From Branchiostoma floridae (taxonomy: Eukaryota; Chordata; Leptocardii; Amphioxiformes; Branchiostomatidae): 64,000 bases of DNA. Where the stretch lies: NCBI RefSeq assembly GCF_000003815.2, contig NC_049979.1:7096729-7160728 (forward strand), in the 5' to 3' direction. Positions 47,590 to 59,500 of this stretch are shown here, piece after piece. The position numbers and the translations under genes were made by a program. The first letter of the stretch is position 1. The number at the start of each line of letters is the position of its first letter. The notes beneath the pieces were generated by a model that was given only the letters and a program-made list of their open reading frames with translations, was not told the origin of the DNA and searched no databases.

Positions 47590-50500
47590 TCTGTTTGTGT
47601 GTGTATGTGTGTGTGTCTGTACCCTACAGGAGGAGCGCAGACAGATGATGGAGCAGTACCGACAACAGATGCTCAGGGACAGGTACAGCAGTAGTGTTAA
47701 ATGTGTGTGTTTTTTTGTGTGTGTGTCTGTGTGAGCCCTGCAGCAGGAGCGCAGACAGATGATGGAGCAGTCCCAATAACATGCTCAGGAACAGGTACAG
47801 CAGTGTGTGTGTGTGTCTGTGTGGATATTTGTGTGTCTGTATTTTGTGTGTGTTTAAGGATGTTTGTGTGTCTGTTTGTGTGTCTGTGTGTGTGTCTATT
47901 GGTGTGTGCGTGTGTGTGTGCATCTGTAGGTGTGTGTTAGTGTGTGTGTGTGTGCGCACGCGCACTTGTGTGTGTGTGTGTGTGTGTGTTTGCATGTGTG
48001 TGTGCCTGTGTGTGTGCGTGTGTCTTTGTATTACCAATGGTACTTCAAGCAGCAGTAGGATTCTGATGTGTGTTGTAACGAGGGTTTAATGTTGTGTCAG
48101 AGCTGAGATGGAAAGAATGCTGGTGGAGAGGATGAGGGACACCACCCTGGAGCCTGGAGCTGATCCTGACACAGAGCCAGAGGACAGTCACACTGCACAG
48201 GAGAACAGTCATGCCAGAACAGCTGGGCTGACAGAGAGGTTGGTTGTTTAGTTTGGTTTGGTTTAGTTTTAATGAGGATCTGATTAGTAAGTGATACGTC
48301 ACTATTCTTCCTGGAGTCTGGGTAAATAGTGCTCATTTTCACTTGACTGAAGTGAGGAATGTCGTGTAAAGTGCTGTCCCAAAGGCACACGATTGGTGAC
48401 ACGGCAGGTATCGAACTTGGGACCTTTCAGGACTGAGCCCAACGTGCTGCCAATTGCACCACGCGATCTCATGTTGTGGTAGCAAGATGCTCAAAGTTAG
48501 CTTGGTGTCCATCCTCTTTTACCGGGTCACTAAGCTTCCAAACAGTGACTCCCTTCACAAAAGTTACTTCTAGTACATCATAAGACCTTCTCATCTTCCC
48601 AAGTTTATAACAAAAACAGAAAGAGGATATACAACTGATCAACAGCCTTTCAGGTCACACAAAATTGGACTAATTAACATCCTGTTAATATGTTATGTAA
48701 CACCAATTTCATTTTGTGAATAAGTCTTTGACAACTGTTTTCCTGTCAGACTATGGTATTATCCAGTTTTGTAGTAGGGTCCAGTACTTTGTAACAGGAC
48801 GTTTGACAAGATATGTGCTCATTTGAAATGTTTGAACCATCTTGTAATAATTTCGTGTTGGGTTTTCTCTTGTACATTTTTTTATTCTTTGTGTTTCTCT
48901 CTTTCTAGCCACAGAGAACACACAGTAACCACACATCTGAACTTTGAGGAAAGTCTGGCTTCAGGTAAGCCATGATTACTATTTTCTTTATTTCATGTTG
49001 GTAATCTCCATCACCAGAAAATGTAAGATAGACAGATAAGTGTCCAAAGATGTGTCAATTTTCCAACTGCTCTTATTCAGCATGAAGAAAGAGTAGAAAA
49101 GATAGCAAATAGATCACATCAGTCTTGAAAATGAAGTCAAAAGCATTGCTTACTTAATGTATAAAAAATTCCAAGAATTCTATGCATTAGTGGAAAAAAG
49201 CGAATTCATGAAAGATGCAATCAGCCCATGTCCTTCACTATGCAGGTCTCCAGCCATCTGTCGTGACTGCCATGGCTGAGACTGTGGACTACAACAGTGA
49301 TGTGGAGATGGAACAAGAACCCACCCCAGTCAATACTGCACCTCAGGCAGACACAGGTGAACTACATTGAGCCCTCAACAGGAAACAGTCATGAATTAAA
49401 GGGTTAATGACCCACCCCAAGTTGTATATGGTGTCATAACGCCTGGCCCTTTGCTATAACTACCGAATGAAATCACTGAGTAAGCAAAGTCTGAGTGAGC
49501 ATTCTGACCATTCAGAAGGAGCGATACAAACTGGGCTGGCCAGAATCTATGTGTCACGGCGTCATAACCAACGTGGAACGGGGCCTTCTGATTAGTCCGC
49601 GGTGCCTGGCTATATGATAATAGAAGTTATCAACCCATGATTGAAGCGTTCAAAAGTCTTTCCACCTCTATAGCAAGATATCATTAAAAAGTGTCTCCTC
49701 TTTTGTGCTGCAATCACCAAAACAAGGTCTAAAGCCACTCAAGGTTAAGGTTTATTTACATAGAAATGAAAACCAGATGAGATATTAGAGCACAGGCGAG
49801 ATGAGAAGTTTCAGGGTGTGCTAATTTTCTGGGGGACAAATCTCATCAATGGGACATACTCAGTTTCAACTTTTCCTTCTAAACAATCTTACTCCATTCC
49901 TTCCTGTAGCGGACCCAAGATCTGGACTGTTGCCAGACACTTCCGCCACCCCGGCGTCTACCGCGGCGATAGTGACGTCGCGCGAGCCGAGCTTCGTGAA
50001 GACGCCAAACTCCTCCACCTGTGGTGGCCCCACCCCTTCCACCACGCCAGGGCGTCGCCCGATCACGGACCCGTCCCCGACTATCAACACGAAGGCAGCC
50101 ATGAAGGAGCTGGGAGAGTTCTTCTGTGACGACATCGGTTTCGGGGCAGTGGGGGGATCAGACGGATTCGAGGACATTTTTGCAACAGGTACTACCGCAC
50201 TAGTGGATAACTCTAAGACTGTGTCTGAGAGTCGAGATGCAGGCATTCCTCCTTGGCTGAGAGGAAGTCAGTGACTGAGGTTGATTTAAGGTACAACCTT
50301 CCATGAAACTCCTGGATTATCAGCAATATCTTATTGGTAGCAGAGTACTTTGGCCAGTTTTTCACATAATGATGTTTTATGTATCTCTCATCACGTTTTG
50401 ATCATTGTGATAGGCACCAGTGGTGGCACAGCTAGCGCCGGTGGTCTCGGCTTCTCTGCACCTCAAGGACAGACTGGCGGCCTCGGGGGGTTCACCATAT

Positions 50501-53500
50501 TTGATGAGAGTAAGGAGACTGTGAAGGTGGACAGGATGGATGTGGATGCTCAAGGCATCTCGGAAGATCAAGAAAACAAGTGGGTGTCAGGCGACTCCAA
50601 TTAGACTATTTGTTTCTGGGACAAAGAAAACTACCAGAGTGTGAAATGTAATTGAATTGAACTCGATTTATAGGTGTACATGTATTTGGAGTTATGTTTG
50701 TTGTATATAGATGGTAACTACATGTACTATAACATATTGAGTAATTACAATGGGTTTTAAACAGTTTTCACTGTTATCAGTACTTCCTAATATCAAAATG
50801 ATCCACTGGCAGGTAAAATTTGTATAGTGCAGGTAATTGTCAGTGTTATCTGCACCAGTGATGGTATGCAGAAAAATAGTTTCAGTTTAGCCCTTTGCAC
50901 TTTTTCCACAGAAAGAGGACGGGAGTTGAATGCACTCTATCACCATGGACCTGCCCCCTACTCTAGTGGCCTGTGTTGCCCTACGGCCATACAAACAGAG
51001 ATAGGCATGGCCTTAACACACCATGTGTGAGGAAGATTTTTGACAGATACGATGTAAAATATTTGACTTTTTGATCCCTTATATTGCACAGTCCTCCTGG
51101 TGGGTACCAGACAGGCGCTAAACGACATGGTCTGGGGGTCCTGCAGCCATCCCAGGGGATTCCTGTGGAGGAAATCAAGGAGGTATGTGTGCTCAACACA
51201 GATTTCCAGTCAAAGCATGTTTTTATTTGAACTATGTCAATTGTTAGGACTGCAGGAATGAACAAATAGCCATGACTACTTATGGTACAGGTACAGATGT
51301 GACAGTGGGAATCAGTGAAGCCAACAGCACACTAAAGGTCCAGAAACCTTGATCCAGAAATCTCCTCAGTCAGAAAGACATCTTTATTGACATGACAAAA
51401 GTACAGCGACTTTTGTAAGGTCTACATGTATAACAACTACTTACAGTACAACTAAACAGACAAATATGGATATCTATAGGTATGACTAAGTCAACATATT
51501 GGCTCTAGCATGTCATTTACACTATTGGTTCTACGGTATAAGCATTCGTGGATCAAAAATGATGGTAGTGGTAAAACCGCCAATTAAGTGTGCACGATCG
51601 TCCTCCTGAGTGTAAGCTCTAGCATTTTGTCCATTTTCTGAGAGTTAAGTGCTACATCTCGTATAGTATTACATCATTAAGAAAAAATATTCGGTAGAAA
51701 AATGTTATTTCTAACAAAAATCGGTATGATAACAGATAAGGGAGCATCATAATTGTACAGTACATTCCTTCCTCAGGTCGATGACCTTGACGGCATCGTG
51801 CCGTTCGAGGACGACAGTCCCGACATGACGTTTGCCTCTGCTGGGAACCAGTCCAGTTTCTGCACCATGGCCCGCCTGGCATCCACGCCGTTCAACAGTA
51901 CGGGCCCCAACCTTCCCGAGCTGCCTGCCAGCAGTATCCGGCCGGTTTACAACTCCACCAGGAAGGCTCTCGGCATGCTGGAGGTCAGTAACCTGATACG
52001 TACGGCTGTGTGTCTGAACAATTTTCAGGTACAGGTACATCAGTTAAGGTACAGACCTGGACCTTAAGAATAAGAGGTTTGGTCAGCTACAGGTAAAAGG
52101 TTTTGGTACACAATCCTACTGGCATCCATCTGGCTGAATCTGAAAAAGTAGAGACAATCTCTAGAGACAATCTCTACCTTTTAGCCCTAATTTTAGGTCA
52201 CTAGCCTTATATCTAGGGCTACGTTTCTAAACAATTTTCAGGTACAGGTACAGCAGTTTAGGTACAGACCTGGACCTTAAGAGGTTTGGTCAGTTACTGT
52301 AGAGTATCTGATAGTATGTACATGTTTCTATATAATTGTTTCTGATCATAAATTGTCGTCTTTGTATGCCAGGAGAAGTTACATATTCTAATCTCAAAAA
52401 GTATTTACAAGTTCTTAATTGTCAGGTGCAAGATTGTCATCTCTGTCAAGATTGTCTGATACAGGATTTGATTATCTTAATTCTTCAAAAATGGTATTCA
52501 TGGTGCTCACATCCTGACCTGTACCTAAATACTATAGATTTACAGGGACAGGTGCAAGTTTTAGGTAAGCAGCCCTACTGGCATTCATCAAGCTGAATCT
52601 GAAAAGAGAAAAAAAGAAAAGATAATTTCTACCTATCAGCCCTAATTTTTTCGTGACAATAATTGGAAACACGACTTTGATCGATGATTATCCCAGCCCT
52701 AATCCGAGAACAAACAAACAAATCAAACTAGTGTGGCCTATTGTCAAAAACAGGACAGCTCAGTCTATGACCACACCGACATAGGCACGATCTAGACACA
52801 GTTTAGTTTTCCTGATATCTGCAAGCCAACAACCTCTCGCCGACAGCTTTTTTTTCAGCATCTAGATGGAACTGCAATATCGCCATAAAGATATCGGCAG
52901 AATTTCTCCCGAAAGGTCCGGAGCATTTGCCCGATAGCTTAGCAAGGGTCCCCGATAGCTTAGCAGGGGTCCCCGACTACTTCCGCGTGTGTGTAGATGT
53001 GTCCTGACTTTGGGAGGGCTCATTAGCATATAACGTGGGCTCATTAGGCTATATAGCTGTTTATAACTGCAAGCAATACGGGTGTCCAGTAGCCAACATT
53101 CCAGATCCCTCCCGACATCTCCACAGAAATCGGTAAAAACTGTGTAAAATAGATTGAGCCTAACACACATACCCATCTTGCTAGATCTCTACTACAGAAG
53201 ACCTGGCTGCAGCAGGAGGCAGTGGTGCAGGGAGGGCGTTGGTTGAGGAGACGTTTGACACAACAGTGGGGAACCGCCCTGCAGCCGCCCTCAGGTGAGC
53301 ATGTCATGTGAATGAACTTTTAAGTTCAAAGGCAATCTAAGCAATATTAGAGCTTTAAAAGTGGAAATATTTGGATAAGGCAATCTGTGTGATATTTACT
53401 GTACTATGTTCTGACATTTGCATCATTATTTCATACTCTGAGCAGTTAAAAATGACGCAGAAACAAGTCGCACAACACAAATATTGGAAACCCCAAAATA

Positions 53501-56500
53501 AGGCCTTGATCAAGAAACATGATTTTCATCGAATTTTTGCTCATTGAATGTCGGTATGGACTGGAATATAGTTGCTTCATCCTATTACGAAGAAATAGAC
53601 TTTGAAAATTGAAGTCCTACTAGCCCGGAGTTAAGGCTTTGCGAGGGAAACTTTTGGCCACTTCCTTAAAGTTCATTCTTCCAGTTACATCTCATGATTT
53701 ATGGACAGCAAGGTCATGTTTGTCTATTTTTGCTACTTCCTAGCCCCATCATGGAGAACAGTTCAGAGGAGAAGAGCCAGGTTTCCTCCGACCAGGGCTC
53801 TACCAACTCTGCCCCCTCTCTCTCAGTAGCCATCCAGTCCACAAGTTGTGCAGGTATGGTGATCTGGTCATACTTGTACATGCATGTATGACATCTGCAC
53901 ACACATTACTTTTTTGCGCGTTCTCAAAAAGAATAAAATCATCTCCGACAAGGCTTTACGTCCACACAAGTGTTTCAAAGAGTGAGGAGGAAAGGCTTTG
54001 GTAAATTTCCTCTGTTTTGGCCTTAAATTTTTCATTTGTTACACCAGAAAAAGTGACCAATGTTCAGCATTATAATTCCTTCACTTTTTTAATGGTCAGT
54101 CTCTCAACTTTTAGTGCTTATTTAAGTGTCATGATGGTTCGAACATACTGTCATCATCATGCAAAGTACATTTTAAACAAGTAGTTTCCCAAGTACTGCA
54201 TGCCTTCATCTATGTTGACTACAGATGTACAATTTGTAAGTGCATTGGTACAATACTGACTGCAAGTTCAAAGGTGCAAAACTGCATTTTGCTTCCCTGC
54301 CTCAGAACCAACAACAGAAAGTGAAGCAGCGGTCACGTCCGATCCTCCAGCTCTGGTAGAGGATGAGGTCTTCGTTGAGGACGTTAACCCCTTTGACCCA
54401 GAGGTGGTCTCTGCCCTGCTTGCCAAAGTGCGAGGTTCCCTGACCAGCCACCAGACCTACCAGGAGGAGGAGGGGCACATGCCTCAGATCAGGCCTGGTG
54501 TCGCCATCAATCTGGGTAAGTCACTTAAGCCCCTGTCACACATTTAGCATGTTAGGACCTTCCCATGCACAATATGTTCCTAACCACCAATGTGGTTGGG
54601 AGTAGCTTCTATTTGAGCTCCAGTTTGCTTATCTGATTGCAGCCAAGCAGGATACTGACGTTCCCGTCTTTGATTGTTAGAATTTAGAGTAAGTGGGGTC
54701 AGATGACCTTTAAAAACTATTACCCGGTAATAGGCAAACTTACCAACAGCCAATTGCTCATGATTAACTCAAAACCTTAGGTTGGAAAAGATTGAAATGC
54801 CATTGTCAGCTATGTGTGACCATGATATCTCTAGCCTGTGTTACACAATCTCTTGCTAACTGGCTGATTGGGCCTCCTGCCTCGACGGCGTATGGTCTTT
54901 CACCTCTAACCTAGTCTAAGGCTAAGCCAGGAAATTGAGAAGTGCCAATTGGAGATTATGAATAAATGAATGAATGGTTTATTTGATCAATATGATCCGA
55001 TAAAAAGTATATCGCAGCCACAGGCTGAATTGCATACTTTTACAGTTAAAATCATTGGATTAGGCAAATTACAGCTGAATGAAATTACAGCGGACTCATA
55101 ATAACAAATTTGTGTTCTTAAGATCAACAATAAATATATTAAAACAGATATGTTTAACGCTAAACCAATGAGGTAGTTTTCACATGCACAATGCTCGGCC
55201 ACAAGTGGCTTAAAATAGCCAACGTGCTCTGAATATATAGCTAGAGTCCATTCAGAAGGTTAGCCATGTAAGTTATAGGACTGTTCTTGTATCGGTTTGT
55301 ACTTAATTGTGGCTTAATTGTGTCTTAATTGTGGCTAGAAGATGCTTGTTTCTAGTGTTCCTGATTCTTTGTAACTATAGAAACGAGTCATTACAGCCTC
55401 CAACAGCATGGTATAGAAGTGTTGGCCATCAAGCTTCCATGAGCCAGACTGGTGAAGGGGCTGCACAAAATGTGATTTAGACAGGCTATGGTTTCTCCTC
55501 CCAGGCACGGACCTGTACCACATTGACAAGCTCGTCGGATCCGGAGCGTTTGCCAAGATCTACCAGGCTTCCCTCTTGGATGCTGACGACTTGACTGATC
55601 TGGAAGGAGAAAGAAAGGTTACACTCAAGGTCAGTAGTATTCTTAAGTGCCAGGAAATTGAGAAGTGCCAATTGGAGATTTTTATGATTCTTTGTAACTA
55701 TAGTCTAGAAACTTGCAGTGCAATAGTAGTCCTGTTATCCAATTTTTTAGCCTTGTACCTAAAACCTGACCTTTCATAGAATTATCCAGTTGCTTGAGTA
55801 ACTTTTGTTATGTATCTTAATACATGGATGTCTAAAATTCATTGATTACTGCTTTACCTTAGCAGGCTGTAGGTTAGATTGGTTGAGCTATGCCAACACT
55901 AAGAGGTTCCCTGTGTGTTTTTCTGTGCAGGTGCAACAGCCGGGATGCCCGTGGGAGTTCTACATCAACAGTCAGGTGCACGAGAGGGTCAGCAGGCTAC
56001 AGGATCCAATGGACATTGTCAGTAAACCCCATACACAACCTCTTGTAAAATAATGTGTGCCATTACTGTGATTGTAGTCATATCTATTAAAAAAGGTTGA
56101 AACAACAAAACAGCATTATTAAAAAGCAGGTGTTCCACAATAAGATACAAGGAGGAGTCAAAAATTAATCAGTATCACAGCATTTTCAATTGTATGAAAT
56201 AAGTCAAAGTTTTGGCATTACTGTTAAGTTTGTCAACGTCTTCTTTCAACTTGTAAATTAGATGATGAAAATGTCTATCTTAAAGTTGTCCCTGTTTTTT
56301 CCCCTCCCAGAGACCATCGTTGATGAGTATCGATGCGATGCACGTCTTCAGTGATGGCAGTGTGTTAGTTAACGAGCAGCACAGCTGTGGATCCTTACTG
56401 GTACAGATCATGCTTTGTTTCCGCTCTACCAATGCACTCTGCAAAATTAGATAACCTGTTATCTATCCTATTCTAGCTCAGGTCCAATTGATGAATAGTT

Positions 56501-59500
56501 GGGTACCCATTGATAGAGAAATTGTTGTCATTTGAGTATTCTTAGATATAGGGGAGAGCTTTGATTGGCTCCAAGTCACACAGTCCTTGTAACGGTATGG
56601 TAACAGGGTTCAAACAATCAAGCCTTTCAGAAAGTTTGATCCCTTTACGCTACTCTGAAATGATGCAGGATGTAAGGATCAAACATTTCAGAGGGAATGA
56701 GGGTCAAACAATTCTGTTGCAAAGTAATAGCTGGAGCTGGATTAGAGAGATTAAGAATAAGAGCAATAAACTTGAGCTGGAGTAGAGACAAAACTTACCT
56801 GCCCCTCTCTGATGCAAAAGTAGAATTTAGTATGGGTCAAATTAGACACTTCTGATAAATGGTTTTAATTTAAATCAATTTGATTTAATTTTAATTTAAA
56901 TAGGATAAATTTATTTAGCAACATGGTTTGTTACAAGTATTGCTATGCAACAGAAATAAACTGGTCTCTCCTCCACTGTGCCCAGGACATCATCAACATG
57001 TACAGAACAGCTGGTAAGAAGATGAGCGAAGTGATGGTGGTTTTCTACACACTGGAGATCCTGTACATCGTGGAGCAGCTGCACCGCTGTCACATCATCC
57101 ACGCTGACCTGAAACCTGACAACTTCCTCATCAGGTACGCACATGCACGCACACAGACATACATACATACATACATACATACATACATACAGACACACAC
57201 ACACACACACACACACACAGCTGCACCGCTGTCACATCATCCACGCTGACCTGAAACCTGACAACTTCCTCATCAGGTACGCACATGCACGCATGCAGAC
57301 AGAAACACACACACACACACACTGAAACCTGACAACTTCCTCATCAGGTACATGCACATGCACGCATGCAGACATACATACATACAGACACACTCACACT
57401 GATACCTGACAACTTCCTCATCAGGAACGCACAAGCACGCACACAGGCAGATACACACACGCACGCACACTCCATCCTGATAACTTTCCCATTAGGTACA
57501 CACTTGCATGCGTGGGCACACACAAACACACGCATTTGGCAGCTGTATCATCCATGCTGAATAATTAGCAGGGTTGTTAAGCATCATAAGTGAGGTAATA
57601 GTCTAACCAAGTTAGACTGAATAAAGCAATGGGGAACAGAGTCTAAAAAACCCAACATTAAAGCACCGTGCTGTAGGATAAAGTTGTCTATTTTCCTTAT
57701 TTTCCTCTCTCAACCCAGGGAGGGTTTTGATGACAAGCCTGAGTGTCTGTTCAGCAGCCAGCTGCGAGGTCTGAAGCTGATTGACTTCGGCATCAGCCTG
57801 GACATGGAGTTGTTCCCCCCCAACACCACCTTCCGAGCCAGGACCAACACCTCAGCCTTCCAGTGCATCGAGATGCAGACCGGCAAGCCTTGGTCCTACC
57901 AGGTAGCGTAGTGTCCAATATTGGGTGACAGTGTTCTTTGTACCCTACCAGAGTCTAAAGGTGCCCTCTCACTGCACTTGCGTCAAGCTTGCATCTCTGC
58001 TGGGTTTGTTCACTGCGTCACTTTTATTTTCTCCGAACAGAGCCAGAGCCTAAACGCACCAGCTCCTTGGCTCCAGAGCCAACATACCCAGGGAAATTTG
58101 GTCTCAGTCCCTCCGAGGTAGACCCTTGATACCCAGCTGTTGTTCACCCAACATACATGCTGCTGGAAAGAGTCGCAGTTCATAAGATGGGACATTAAGC
58201 CACAATCCACTGTTTGTTTTACCTCTCCAAAATAGCCAGGGGAATTCCTCTTGTATTACTGTACATAGCATCTGCCTTTCCTGTCACAACGAGTGGAAGA
58301 TAAGCTCTTCAGTGAGCTAAACCTGGTTCGAGATCACTTTGAGAAGGAATTGTGTACTAACTGCTTTCTGTCCCCTTAGGCGGACCTGTATGCCATCATC
58401 AGCACAGTCCACTGCATGCTGTTTGGGGAGTACATGAAGGTTTACTATGAAGGAGGCCGTTGGAAAATCACACAGGCACCCAGAAGGTTGGTATATCTCC
58501 AAAAGTATTTACACGTATGCATCATGTATATAATGTTTGCCATATTGTGTGTGTTCCTGTTATATAGTTAGGTGTGACGGGTCGTTCGGTGTAATATAAC
58601 CAGCTGCTGCCACGCCGCGTGCCAGCAAAGCTGGTGTGTTACGCCGAACGGCAGTTATACCGGCTATATAGATACAGATACAGATATACACATGCCAGGC
58701 AATTCAGTCTCTTGGTTGCAACTAGATTGTTTCTGAGAAATCCTTATCATTCATACATATTCACAGAAGCTCTGCTCTTGGTATGGAGAAGTCTCAGTCA
58801 GGCAATAAAAAAAAACCTCTGGACATCAACAATGCACCAAATTTATCCATAGAAATGGGGAGGACCTGTGTTCATCCCATCAGAGGATGATTGTTTAATA
58901 TAGGGTGGGCAGATTACTCTCTCTTTGAAACATGTGAGGAGCTTACAGTTGGCATGGCTTAAAGCGGTATCTCACTGCACTTGGGGCACCGGTGTGGCAC
59001 TGCGGGGTTTGTTCACTGCGGCACTGTTGTGTTATTTTTGCTGATTTTTTATAATTTAGATATTGCGTAACAAAATACACAAAACGTAAGAAAAGTCTTT
59101 ATCTCTGGAATTCGTTGAGTAACCTATCCAAACCCGCAGTGCCACACTGGTGCCCCAAGTGCAGTGAGATACCACCTTAAATCGGAAGGGCCTGGAGTGA
59201 CACCTTCCAACACTAACTTAGTTGAGCTACATTGTAAGTGTGCCATACAATTACCCCAAGTGTGGCTATGAGACTTTACGGCCTTGAAACACTTACACTG
59301 GGAAGGACTCTACCTTTTTCAGTACATGTGTCAGGTTCTTCAATGTGTCCATTGATTACCTTACCTTTTGCCTGTGCTTGCAGAACTCACGATCCCATCT
59401 GGAAGAGATTTTTCGACGTATTCCTGAATTACCCCAGCTGCGAGGAGCTGCCCAGCCTGACCTATTGGATCTCCGAGTTTCAGCAGTGTTGGGAGGGCAA

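Noticed and set aside
47624-48089. Cys/Val- or His/Thr-rich frames in the GT tract, also at 57131-57535 and 62002-62276
   Set aside because: Translations of (GT)n/(CA)n microsatellite.
48388-48478. Functional tRNA gene
   Set aside because: Box A- and B-like segments are present, but I could not form a proper acceptor stem or standard anticodon arm.
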